Shown here piece after piece: positions 18,763 to 26,406 of a stretch of 36,172 bases of DNA (positions within the stretch are counted from its first letter, which is position 1; every line of letters starts with the position of its first letter). The stretch lies in the IMG/VR virus record IMGVR_UViG_3300020020_000108, positions 1 to 36,172 of that record. One strand, given 5' to 3'. Below the pieces are notes generated by a model. It was not told the DNA's origin. It ran no database searches and worked only from the letters and a program-made list of their open reading frames with translations. The position numbers and the translations under genes are program-made. Origin of the DNA: a virus.

Positions 18763-19347
18763 ATGGCAATACCGACTTATAGATCGATGTGGCCAATATA
18801 CGCAGGATATTGGAATACTATGTCTTTGTCTCATGCAAATGCACCAAGAGTTATTTCGGCGTGCAAAAAGATTGTGAGTCATAAATCGCGCTATGAAACT
18901 GCGCAAAGAAGTACCGGCGTTCCGTGGTATATGATCGGTTGTTTACATATGCGGGAATCGTCGCTGAATTTTACAACACAGCTTGCTCAAGGTGATCCAC
19001 TGAATAGGGTCAGTACGCATGTACCGGCAGGACGAGGACCATTTGCGACGTGGGAAGCTGGTGCTCGTGATGCGTTGGTTGTATTGAAAGGATATAATAG
19101 GGTTATCGATTGGCGTCTGGAGAAAATACTGTATTATTGTGAGAATTATAATGGGTGGGGATATTGGCGCTATCATAATATGATTCCGAGTCCTTATGTA
19201 TGGGGGGCAACGAGTATCCAAAGGCCGGGTAAGTACATAGCCGACGGTCAATGGAGTTCTACTGCGTGGGATACGCAGATCGGCTGTGCGATCATGATTC
19301 GTGTGATTTCACAGATGGAAAAGTTTACTCTAACACGGGAGACGTGA
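18763..19347 (+). CDS. Endolysin (lysozyme-like)
   Basis: This 194-aa protein matches a family of phage muramidase-like hydrolases: PWYMIGCLHMRESSLNFTTQ carries the likely catalytic Glu, then QGDPLNRVSTHVPAGRGPF, then ILYYCENYNGWGYW and SPYVWGATSIQRPGKYIADG. No signal peptide is present, so export needs the holin. It cleaves peptidoglycan at lysis. A degenerate dyad lies inside (18871-18885). It is followed within 1 nt by the holin-like gene. Confidence 0.75.
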   Translation: MAIPTYRSMWPIYAGYWNTMSLSHANAPRVISACKKIVSHKSRYETAQRSTGVPWYMIGCLHMRESSLNFTTQLAQGDPLNRVSTHVPAGRGPFATWEAGARDALVVLKGYNRVIDWRLEKILYYCENYNGWGYWRYHNMIPSPYVWGATSIQRPGKYIADGQWSSTAWDTQIGCAIMIRVISQMEKFTLTRET

Positions 19348-19348
19348 T

Positions 19349-19690
19349 ATGATTACTCCTAATATCGAACAGATCAAATCAATCATTCGGTGGGTGATAG
19401 CAACTTTTGGCGGTGGCGTTATTGGTTGGGGAACTGCGAAGGGATGGGATATTTCTGGACTCCTGTCGATGTTCAATACAGAGGCAGTGGTAGGTGTCGT
19501 CGCTTCTATTATCATGCTTGCTTGGGGAGTGATTGCCAAGACCAAGACTGGTCTTGTAGCCGCTGCGACTACCGTGCCGGAAGTCAAAAAGATCGAGATT
19601 GCGCCTGTATCGTCGAAGATGGACGCCATACAGACAGCCAGCGCGATTGTGAAAGGTACATCTCAGGTCGTCGTGCATGTTCCGAGGTAG
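19349..19690 (+). CDS. Holin-like membrane protein
   Basis: This 113-aa protein has two membrane segments (about 14-32, WVIATFGGGVIGWGTAKGW; about 46-64, AVVGVVASIIMLAWGVIAK), a short loop, and then a soluble tail. The pattern of a two-TM protein ending KTGLVAAATTVPEVKKIE is like phage holins of the Pam3-gp28 type. It directly follows the endolysin, which supports a role in opening the inner membrane. Confidence 0.65.
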   Translation: MITPNIEQIKSIIRWVIATFGGGVIGWGTAKGWDISGLLSMFNTEAVVGVVASIIMLAWGVIAKTKTGLVAAATTVPEVKKIEIAPVSSKMDAIQTASAIVKGTSQVVVHVPR

Positions 19691-19692
19691 TT

Positions 19693-19932
19693 ATGAAGTG
19701 GTTTGTAATCTTGCTCGCTCTCTGTGCGAGTCACACAGCCAATGCGGCGCCTAGAAAAGCGCCGCCGATCTCTTGTGAATATGTTCGGCGTGGTGTAGGT
19801 GCTCCGTGCTTCTTGATAAGGGCGTACTCGTACATATATGATGGCTACACACCTGATCAGAAACGCCAGGCGAGAAGGTGCCTAACTCCACAAGAAAGGG
19901 CAGCTATTCAAGCTTGCTTCAAGGGAATATGA
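19693..19932 (+). CDS. Small secreted Cys protein of the lysis cassette
   Basis: This 79-aa protein begins MKWFVILLALCASHTANAAP, a signal peptide with likely cleavage after ANA. The mature part has four Cys (ISCEYV, GAPCFL, RRCLTP, IQACFKG) and ends in a helix. Such small exported proteins are common near phage holins. It could act as an outer spanin-like or accessory lysis factor, but I see no lipobox. A dyad (19723-19737) lies inside the signal peptide coding part. Confidence 0.65.
   Translation: MKWFVILLALCASHTANAAPRKAPPISCEYVRRGVGAPCFLIRAYSYIYDGYTPDQKRQARRCLTPQERAAIQACFKGI
19723..19737 (+). repeat. Dispersed dyad inside a signal peptide region
   Basis: TGTGCGAGTCACACA with C and GC flanks; it encodes CASHT in frame. 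Confidence 0.7.
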
Positions 19933-19935
19933 ACT

Positions 19936-20235
19936 ATGAGCGCAGACGTAATCACTGCCTATGCGACACTTTTGGCAGCTTTCGGTAGCATGATTGTTGC
20001 TATTGTTGGGGCCATCATATCGCTTAGAGCAAGTCAAAAGGTTCAAGCACTGCAACCAGCAGTGATCGCAGCGGAGACCAAGCTGGAGAGCATTGAGAAG
20101 AAGCAGGACGAACAACATTACGCTACAAACAGTCGGTTGGACGAATTGTTGAAGGTTACTGGTGAGAGAGAACGTGCTGCCGGTCGTCAGGAAGTACATG
20201 ATGAACGGATAGCAGAAGAAAAATCGAAGGGATGA
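19936..20235 (+). CDS. TM plus coiled-coil protein, possible i-spanin
   Basis: This 99-aa protein has an N-terminal membrane segment (about 10-30, TLLAAFGSMIVAIVGAIISL) and then a coiled coil with charged ends (AAETKLESIEKKQDEQHYAT). This is the topology of inner spanins (Rz) and also of some phage membrane anchors. Its place after the holin-like gene supports lysis, but no partner lipoprotein is seen. Confidence 0.5.
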   Translation: MSADVITAYATLLAAFGSMIVAIVGAIISLRASQKVQALQPAVIAAETKLESIEKKQDEQHYATNSRLDELLKVTGERERAAGRQEVHDERIAEEKSKG

Positions 20236-20239
20236 ACCG

Positions 20240-22411
20240 ATGGCAGACGATGACACCGACGTTTTTGAAGTCCCAGAGGCGGGCGATGAACAAGCGGTTC
20301 AGAAGAAGCCGCAACCGCTGTACCAGATTTTTGAGGGCAGCAGGATTGCGATCAGTCGATCTGTTGGCAAAATGTGGCAGAAGAAATTCGAAGCTGCAAC
20401 CAAAGCCTATGAGGAAGTGCGTAAGGTTCATGAGGACGTTTTCAGATACTACAATAATAATCAGTCGAAAGACCTAGAGTCGCCGCGTGGTATGTTCAAG
20501 CGCGGTGATGGTACTGAGAATATTGTTTTCAGTAACATGAATGTGATGCTTCCTGCGGTTTATGGCAAGGATCCAAACATTACATGTTCAACAACAGATG
20601 AGGGTGATCAACCGCTTTGCGATGCTATGCAATCACTGCTCAATACCATTTTCAGGAGGAAATCTGCTCCCGGTATTAATGCGAAGCCAAAAATCAAACG
20701 TGCTGCTGGATTGGGTCTGCTCACGAATGCTGGTGTATTGAAATTGGATTATACTCAAAAAGATGATTCGCGTGAGATGGCATTGCAACAGATGGTGCAG
20801 CTTTCCGATGAACTCGGGAAGACTAAGAATTTAGAAGAGGTTGAACGATTGTACGGAAGACTCGAGGCGCTCGAACAAAATATGGAAGTGCTGCAAGCGA
20901 GTGGTCCACAGTTGAATGTAGTACTTCCACACTGTCTGACGATCGATCCATATGCCGAGGGTGCCGACGGTATGGATGCGCAATGGATAATCGAAGAGGT
21001 TTATATCAGTACGGCATCGTTGATGGCACGCTACACAAAGGAAAATCCAGAGGACGAGGAAGACAATGAGACTCGGGTGCTTGTCTACAAGCCGACGCAC
21101 AAGGCGAAGTTCGCTGAAGGAGGTAGTCGCGATAATAATCTTGGCTTTGTTTTGGAGGCAGCGGAGCCGTCGGTCACGGAGGTTGTGAGTCATACAGACG
21201 AACAGCGTCGTGCGTACCTGAATTTGTATTATACACAATGCTATTACGTGTGGGATGTAGCACTGCGACGTGTTATGTTGTTTCACAAGGACGATTGGAC
21301 TTGGCCGCTTTGGGTATGGGATGATCCACTTGGATTGAGTCGCTTCTTTCCATACTTCTTGATTAGCTTTGCATTCAGTACTGGTGGGACCATTTCTGTT
21401 GGCGAGACAGCATATTATTTAGATCAGCAGGATAACATCAACGATATTAATCGACAAATTAATAAGATCAGGCGATCTGTATTCGACTTCTTCTTTTACA
21501 ATTCTGATAAGGTGGACGAGACGGAGGTTGAGCAATTCTTAAAGACATTGCGTGGCGATGGGCAATGGAATAAGAAGATACTGGGTGTCCGTGCCGGAGA
21601 ACAAAAGATTACCGATATGATTCAAGCGTTTGCGCCTCCTTCACTTGAATACGAGCAATTGTTTAATAAACAGACTGAGATGGAAGCTATTAATCGTTTG
21701 ACGAATACCAGTGATGCACTTCGCGGTGTTCAGTTCAAGACGAACACGAATACAACTGCGGTCAATACATATCAAGAAGCGATGCGATTAAGCGTAGGTG
21801 CCAAGGTCGATGTGGTCGAGGACGCTGTTGCTGACATCGCACAGGCACTTGCAGAACTGTGTATCAAAAACATGTCGGTAGAAGAAGTAGCTGGCCTTAT
21901 CGGTCCTGTGCTTGCGCAGGGCTTTAAGAACATGACCGTTCAGGAATTCAATTCGCAGTACTCAGTACAGCTTGTTGCTGGAAGTATGGAGAAACCGAAT
22001 AGCACGTTCAAGAAGAAGGAAGCGATTGAGTTGACGCAAGCTGTGGGACAATTCGCCAAAGCGGCTCCTGGATCAACTCTCAGGATCATGCTCAAGGTGT
22101 TGCAGCAAGCGTTTACTGAGATCGTAATGAGAAAAGAGGATTGGGCTGCGATTGATCAAGAAATTCAGGCCAATCTGTCCCGAGGTGTCAGTGATGGTTC
22201 GGGTGGTGAAGGACAAGACTTACAACAATCAGCGCAACAGCTACCAGATGAGGTAAAGGCTCAGGTTGTTCAGATGAAACAGCAGGGGGCTTCGGATCAG
22301 GAAATCTTGGCATTCATACAGGAGCAGGTGAACAATGGCACCCAACGACAGGCAGCAGGGCAGCAGCAGCAACGACGGCCGACAAATGGTGTTCGACAAC
22401 CTAGGGCTTGA
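20240..22411 (+). CDS. Portal protein
   Basis: This 723-aa protein fits a podovirus-type portal in size, in position between terminase and scaffold, and in its make-up: a long helical N-terminal part (SRIAISRSVGKMWQKKFEAA), a core with DPLGLSRFFPYFLISFAFST and YYLDQQDNINDINRQINKIR, and a Q-rich C-terminal tail (QQSAQQLPDEVKAQ). It forms the dodecameric DNA channel at one vertex. The 3' end overlaps the scaffold gene by 77 bp. A dyad copy at 21182-21196 encodes VVSHT. Confidence 0.8.
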   Translation: MADDDTDVFEVPEAGDEQAVQKKPQPLYQIFEGSRIAISRSVGKMWQKKFEAATKAYEEVRKVHEDVFRYYNNNQSKDLESPRGMFKRGDGTENIVFSNMNVMLPAVYGKDPNITCSTTDEGDQPLCDAMQSLLNTIFRRKSAPGINAKPKIKRAAGLGLLTNAGVLKLDYTQKDDSREMALQQMVQLSDELGKTKNLEEVERLYGRLEALEQNMEVLQASGPQLNVVLPHCLTIDPYAEGADGMDAQWIIEEVYISTASLMARYTKENPEDEEDNETRVLVYKPTHKAKFAEGGSRDNNLGFVLEAAEPSVTEVVSHTDEQRRAYLNLYYTQCYYVWDVALRRVMLFHKDDWTWPLWVWDDPLGLSRFFPYFLISFAFSTGGTISVGETAYYLDQQDNINDINRQINKIRRSVFDFFFYNSDKVDETEVEQFLKTLRGDGQWNKKILGVRAGEQKITDMIQAFAPPSLEYEQLFNKQTEMEAINRLTNTSDALRGVQFKTNTNTTAVNTYQEAMRLSVGAKVDVVEDAVADIAQALAELCIKNMSVEEVAGLIGPVLAQGFKNMTVQEFNSQYSVQLVAGSMEKPNSTFKKKEAIELTQAVGQFAKAAPGSTLRIMLKVLQQAFTEIVMRKEDWAAIDQEIQANLSRGVSDGSGGEGQDLQQSAQQLPDEVKAQVVQMKQQGASDQEILAFIQEQVNNGTQRQAAGQQQQRRPTNGVRQPRA
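21182..21196 (+). repeat. Dispersed dyad inside the portal gene
   Basis: GTTGTGAGTCATACA, two changes from the best copies; in frame VVSHT. Confidence 0.6.
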
Positions 22412-23444
22412 TGTTGACGAAATTGGCGCTGGCGATCTTGGTGACGATCTGGACTCTGATTCTGACGATGGTCAGGACAGTGGTGATGATAGTGCGCCGG
22501 ATCACAGAGAAAGGCAGGGTCAGCTTGACGATCTGAGTGCGAGTCGTACACCAGAGCGTCGACAGCAGCGACAGCAAGCAGAGGCACCGCAACGACCGTT
22601 TGCCCGTACGGCAGAAGTGCAACCGGACGGTAATGGCAATCTGGTCGATCCGCAGACCGGTCAAGTTGTGGCCAGAGCCGGTCGTGAGGCTTCTCTTTAC
22701 CAGCGCGGCTTTAAGAGCGGTGAAGGTGCGAAGGTAGGAGGTTTAACCTATCGCCTACAACAGCGTGAGAACCAATTGCGTCAAGCCGTGGATGCAGGAC
22801 GCCAATTACAGACGGAGGTTCAACAGCTTCGCAGTCATGGTGAGGCTTTGAAGCAGTTCAATTTGCAACCGAATGACATGCTAGCGGCTGCAAAGCTGTT
22901 CAACGATCTAAAAACAAGGCCGGCCGAGGCTTTGCGTGCTCTATTGACAAGGGCCGCCGCAAGTGGTACAAACATAGCTGAATTGGGCATTCAAGGTGTG
23001 AACGGCGCAGATGCCAAGTCATTGATCGATTTGGTCCGAGAGGAAATCCAAAAGGCCACACAGCCTATTTCTGAGCAGAACCAGAAAAACCAAGAATCTG
23101 AACGGCAGCGTCAGCAGCAGCAAGAGCAAGAGCGTAGAGCGCAAGAAGAAGTAGAATCATTCTTTGCTGAAAATCAGGATGCACAGAAGTATATGTCTGT
23201 GTTCCAGCGTGTATTACAGAACCCCGATTTTAGGGGAATGTCGCTCGGTGAAATCTGGGCACGTATTCAACTGAACCAGCTGCGAAACGGAAGCCGTCAA
23301 CAGAAAGGGAATCCTCGCGGTGCCCCACGTCCGGTTGGTCGTGGACAACCACCGAGTGGCGATGACAGAAATCGTCCTGCTCCAGCAAATGCGACATACG
23401 ACAATATCTTGAAGGATGTTCTGGACCAGCACGGTGTTGTGTGA
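22335..23444 (+). CDS. Scaffolding protein
   Basis: This 369-aa protein is acidic near the N-terminus (DDLDSDSDDGQDSGDDS) and rich in Q, E and R in a long helical, coiled-coil middle (QQREQ-like runs around 250-285). These are typical of phage scaffolds. It lies between portal and coat, as scaffolds usually do. It starts after AGGTGAACA within the portal gene. A dyad copy lies inside (22536-22550) and one covers the TGA stop. Confidence 0.75.
   Translation: MAPNDRQQGSSSNDGRQMVFDNLGLDVDEIGAGDLGDDLDSDSDDGQDSGDDSAPDHRERQGQLDDLSASRTPERRQQRQQAEAPQRPFARTAEVQPDGNGNLVDPQTGQVVARAGREASLYQRGFKSGEGAKVGGLTYRLQQRENQLRQAVDAGRQLQTEVQQLRSHGEALKQFNLQPNDMLAAAKLFNDLKTRPAEALRALLTRAAASGTNIAELGIQGVNGADAKSLIDLVREEIQKATQPISEQNQKNQESERQRQQQQEQERRAQEEVESFFAENQDAQKYMSVFQRVLQNPDFRGMSLGEIWARIQLNQLRNGSRQQKGNPRGAPRPVGRGQPPSGDDRNRPAPANATYDNILKDVLDQHGVV
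22536..22550 (+). repeat. Dispersed dyad inside the scaffold gene
   Basis: AGTGCGAGTCGTACA encodes SASRT. Confidence 0.6.
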
Positions 23445-23452
23445 GTCATAAT
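23438..23452 (+). repeat. Dispersed dyad over the scaffold stop
   Basis: TGTGTGAGTCATAAT contains the TGA stop of the scaffold gene. Confidence 0.75.
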
Positions 23453-23459
23453 CAGATCA

Positions 23460-23479
23460 ACACCCTTTTCTAAGGGTGT
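23460..23479 (+). promoter_or_regulatory. Hairpin upstream of the coat gene
   Basis: ACACCCTT-TTCT-AAGGGTGT is a perfect 8-bp stem with a tetraloop, 21 nt before the coat ATG and just before CTAGGAG. It may stabilise the coat mRNA or mark an RNase processing point; there is no U-run for termination. Confidence 0.7.
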
Positions 23480-23500
23480 AAACCTCTAGGAGATAGATCA

Positions 23501-24478
23501 ATGCCTGCCCTGGATACCGTAATCCACTCCATGCTCACTCGCAGTCGTGCGAAGCTGATCATGGCGTCGGCGATTTCGGGCACCGTTTCCGCGTATCTCC
23601 ACGCTAAGAAGCGCGTGGTGGTCGAGGATGGCGGACCGAGCATCACCAATCCGATCATTGTCGGGTTAAACCCAAACGTTACATCGATGCAGTACTACGA
23701 TACAGTACCCATCGATCAGACCAATGAGTTCACGACCGTTTCCTACAGCATGGCGCGAGTCGTGGGTTCCCTGATCATCTCCGATCAGGAAGAAGACGAG
23801 AACCAAGGTCGTGCTCAAATCTTCAAGATCATCAAGGGTAAGATCATGGCACTCGACGAGAGTATTTCTCGTCAGTTCGCGACTTATCATACGGCGGTCG
23901 GTGCCGGGACCGATCCTAATGGGTTGGGCAATCTCATTCCAGCCGATCCGACTACCGGCTCTGTGGGTGGTATCAGTCTTGCGTCGGAACCACAGTGGCG
24001 GTCCTCGTCGTATGACTTCGCCGGTACGCTTTCACCGGAGAACATCGAGGAAGCGTTCGACGACATTCTTGAACTCGATTTGAATCGCGGCGATACGTCT
24101 TCGGACGACTCAGCCGAGTCCAAACCGAGCGTTATCTTTGCCGGACGCAATATCTATCGTATGCACAAGGCGGCGGCTCGCGATAAGCAGACCATCGCTC
24201 TTGATGCATCCGGTACTGGCAAGAAGCTGGTGAACCTCGGAATCGTCGGTACTACGCACAACGGCACACCGTTGCTTTTCGACGAAAAGCTTAGTGCCAA
24301 TGTCGCGTACTTTGTCAACGACAAGTTCCTCACGCTCCACATCCTCCGTGGTATCAACATGCGCATCAAGCAATTGGTCGCACCTTGGAACATGGATGCT
24401 TCCGGTCGTCGGATTGTGTGGGAAGGGCAACTCTGTTCTTGGCGTCAGTACAGGACGCACGCCTATCTCACCAACTAA
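23501..24478 (+). CDS. Major capsid protein
   Basis: This 325-aa protein follows the scaffold and starts after AGGAGATAGATCA. It has the HK97-like mix of an N-terminal helix and extended arm (MPALDTVIHSMLTRSRAKLI, AKKRVVVEDGG), then a helix-rich and strand-rich core ending IKQLVAPWNMDASGRRIVWE and WRQYRTHAYLTN. Codons are biased to G/C, unlike the neighbours, as expected for the most abundant virion protein. I recognise the coat by position and style, not by a named family. Confidence 0.8.
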   Translation: MPALDTVIHSMLTRSRAKLIMASAISGTVSAYLHAKKRVVVEDGGPSITNPIIVGLNPNVTSMQYYDTVPIDQTNEFTTVSYSMARVVGSLIISDQEEDENQGRAQIFKIIKGKIMALDESISRQFATYHTAVGAGTDPNGLGNLIPADPTTGSVGGISLASEPQWRSSSYDFAGTLSPENIEEAFDDILELDLNRGDTSSDDSAESKPSVIFAGRNIYRMHKAAARDKQTIALDASGTGKKLVNLGIVGTTHNGTPLLFDEKLSANVAYFVNDKFLTLHILRGINMRIKQLVAPWNMDASGRRIVWEGQLCSWRQYRTHAYLTN

Positions 24479-24479
24479 G

Positions 24480-24494
24480 TGTGCGAGTCGTACA
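24480..24494 (+). repeat. Dispersed dyad after the coat gene
   Basis: TGTGCGAGTCGTACA, flanked by G and C, starts 1 nt after the coat stop. Confidence 0.8.
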
Positions 24495-24518
24495 CTGTTG
24501 AACTGGGAGTATCATATC

Positions 24519-24941
24519 GTGTTTCAAATCGCAATGAGTGGCACCAGACTGTCGTATGTCGTACGGCAGCTTGATGGGCAAGTCGAACGGGAAATCACCC
24601 CGTTCGATACGAAGAAGCGTGAGATCGTGCGCAAGATGCAGAAGCAAGACGCTGGATACATCGTCTACTTCCCGCGTGGGCACGTTCTTCGTTTTAAGAA
24701 CATGGATGAATTGAAGCGGTACAAGCTTCACGCTCGTCCTCGGATGATCAACTTGCAGGGTTTGGAAGACCCGAACAGTCCAATCGGTAAGTTGATTGCC
24801 GCACAAGACCAAAACGAACGCGATACTGCGTTCGAAGCCCTTGAGAATCAAGTCATCGCTATGGCCACAGCCCGAACGGGACGGGTGGTCATGCCGGAGC
24901 AGTTGGCATCACAGCCGGCTGCTCCTGGTACGGCGGATTGA
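24519..24941 (+). CDS. Unknown head-region protein
   Basis: This 140-aa protein starts at GTG 24519, 9 nt after GGGAG. It is strand-rich at the start (LSYVVRQLDGQVEREITPFD), with a basic helix (KKREIVRKMQKQDAGYIVYF) and then long helices (IAAQDQNERDTAFEALENQV). Its place between coat and a beta-rich protein suggests a head completion or decoration role. No family is recognised. Confidence 0.6.
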   Translation: MFQIAMSGTRLSYVVRQLDGQVEREITPFDTKKREIVRKMQKQDAGYIVYFPRGHVLRFKNMDELKRYKLHARPRMINLQGLEDPNSPIGKLIAAQDQNERDTAFEALENQVIAMATARTGRVVMPEQLASQPAAPGTAD

Positions 24942-24971
24942 TTTTCGTAACCTAAACGGAGGATCAGTCAA

Positions 24972-25682
24972 ATGTCTGCTAAAGAGCGACTGTTTGCTGG
25001 ACTGACTGGCACCAATAACTATGTGCCGGCGATGGGGTACTCTGCGAACCTCGTCCATGGGCAACCGACGGCCTTCTCTCTTGGAACGCCTGCTGTTGCT
25101 TCCGCTACAGCACTTAGTGCCAACGTTGGCGGTGCGAATGCTGTAGCACTTACGGTCTTTCCGCTCAATCTTACGACGGATAGCACGTATGGCCGTGTGT
25201 TGCGTGTTGATCTCAGCGGTGTTCCTGGCAACGCGCCTGTGATCGAGATACAAGGCGTTGACTATCTCGGTCAGCCGGTTGCGAAGCGGTTCACAGGTCC
25301 CGCTGCGGCGACGACGATGACGGCTAGTGGTGCTGCGGCGATCAAGCGCGTTACTGCTGCGAAGATCATTACTGCGGCGACTAACGCAGTGACGTTCTCC
25401 ATCGGTACAACTGGTATCCTTGGCCTTCCGTATAAGTGTAACATCGGATGGGCGAAGGAAGGTACTCCGCCTGTGTTCATTGACCCCGCTGGTATCTTTG
25501 CCAAGTGGGTTAAGCCGGTGTTGGTCGATCCTCAATCGTTGACCACTGGTGATCCGCGTGGAACCTATGCGCCAACGACACTCGATGGCGTGATGGAGAC
25601 CGTTCTCGGACTTGAAGGTGACAATTCCGTGAATGCTGCTGGCAATGGTGGACTGCACGGTATCAGACACTTCTTCGTGTGA
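24972..25682 (+). CDS. Beta-rich structural protein, possible head decoration
   Basis: This 236-aa protein is rich in A, T, G and V with short strands and almost no long helix (NAVALTVFPLNLTTDSTYGR, RVLRVDLSGVPGNAPVIEIQ). It starts after GGAGGATCAGTCAA. The codon bias is like the coat gene, so it may be a high-copy virion protein, such as a decoration or minor capsid protein. The TGA stop lies in a dyad. The alternative of a tail-tube protein is less likely because a podovirus has no long tube. Confidence 0.55.
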   Translation: MSAKERLFAGLTGTNNYVPAMGYSANLVHGQPTAFSLGTPAVASATALSANVGGANAVALTVFPLNLTTDSTYGRVLRVDLSGVPGNAPVIEIQGVDYLGQPVAKRFTGPAAATTMTASGAAAIKRVTAAKIITAATNAVTFSIGTTGILGLPYKCNIGWAKEGTPPVFIDPAGIFAKWVKPVLVDPQSLTTGDPRGTYAPTTLDGVMETVLGLEGDNSVNAAGNGGLHGIRHFFV

Positions 25683-25690
25683 GTCATTGA
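25676..25690 (+). repeat. Dispersed dyad over a stop codon
   Basis: CGTGTGAGTCATTGA contains the TGA of the gene at 24972-25682. Confidence 0.65.
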
Positions 25691-25706
25691 ACCGAGTGCA
25701 AGCGCC

Positions 25707-26396
25707 ATGTCAGCTACTGTTCGCCAAGTGGTAGACGACGCACTGGAACTGGTCGGTGAAGTGGCCGGTTCCGGTGTTCAGATGTACGGAGACGACCGGA
25801 TGCGCAGTAATGCCATTCGGGCGTTTGATATGCTTTTCAAGAAGTATCCGTGGCACCAATACCGCAAGTGGTATCGACTACAGCTTGATGGTGTGCTTGG
25901 CGTGGTGACCACGGATTCATTTGGTCAGGTTAGGGATTTTGAGGACTTTATTAAGGTTTGTCGTGATGCGGAATCCGAGCCTATTCCTATGTGGTCGCGC
26001 GATTCTAATCCGTATTCGTCTGCGATTACAAGTGGCGGCTCGAAGCTTCGATACTGGTCAAGTCTACATGTGTCAGATGCGAATTACGCATTGCGTAGAT
26101 TGCAATTCTATCCTGTAACAGCTACAGGTTTTGTGAATATTCAAGTGTTGTTGTATCCACTTGTACCTCCGGCGTCACAATGGGATTGGGAAGACGTGTG
26201 GTATTTGGACCGAGCGTTATTAACGTATTCAACAGCATTTATGACACTTGTTGGCGATGATCTTAGTACCAATGCGGCCAATGTAGTTAAAGGGATGATG
26301 AACGATAAGTTTAGTGACATTAAGAATGCACTATCTCGAATACCAAAGGCGATTGATCCATCTTCTGGTGTGCCTACCGAATGGCAAGAAGTGTGA
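25707..26396 (+). CDS. Head-to-tail adaptor (gp4/gp11-like)
   Basis: This 229-aa protein has the shape of podovirus adaptors such as P22 gp4 and T7 gp11: an N-terminal helix pair (RQVVDDALELVGEVAGSGVQ, NAIRAFDMLFKKYPWHQYRK) and a central beta domain, then a helical end. It lies just upstream of the nozzle gene, as in those phages. The adaptor binds under the portal. A dyad spans its TGA stop. Confidence 0.65.
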   Translation: MSATVRQVVDDALELVGEVAGSGVQMYGDDRMRSNAIRAFDMLFKKYPWHQYRKWYRLQLDGVLGVVTTDSFGQVRDFEDFIKVCRDAESEPIPMWSRDSNPYSSAITSGGSKLRYWSSLHVSDANYALRRLQFYPVTATGFVNIQVLLYPLVPPASQWDWEDVWYLDRALLTYSTAFMTLVGDDLSTNAANVVKGMMNDKFSDIKNALSRIPKAIDPSSGVPTEWQEV

Positions 26397-26404
26397 GTCA
26401 TACA
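26390..26404 (+). repeat. Dispersed dyad between adaptor and nozzle genes
   Basis: AGTGTGAGTCATACA contains the adaptor TGA and ends 2 nt before the nozzle ATG. Confidence 0.8.
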
Positions 26405-26406
26405 GC

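Noticed and set aside
24909-25670. A 253-codon minus-strand ORF opposite the beta-rich structural gene.
   Set aside because: It is Arg/Ser/His-rich without a ribosome binding site and is antisense to a clear gene; it is a shadow of G/C-ending codons.
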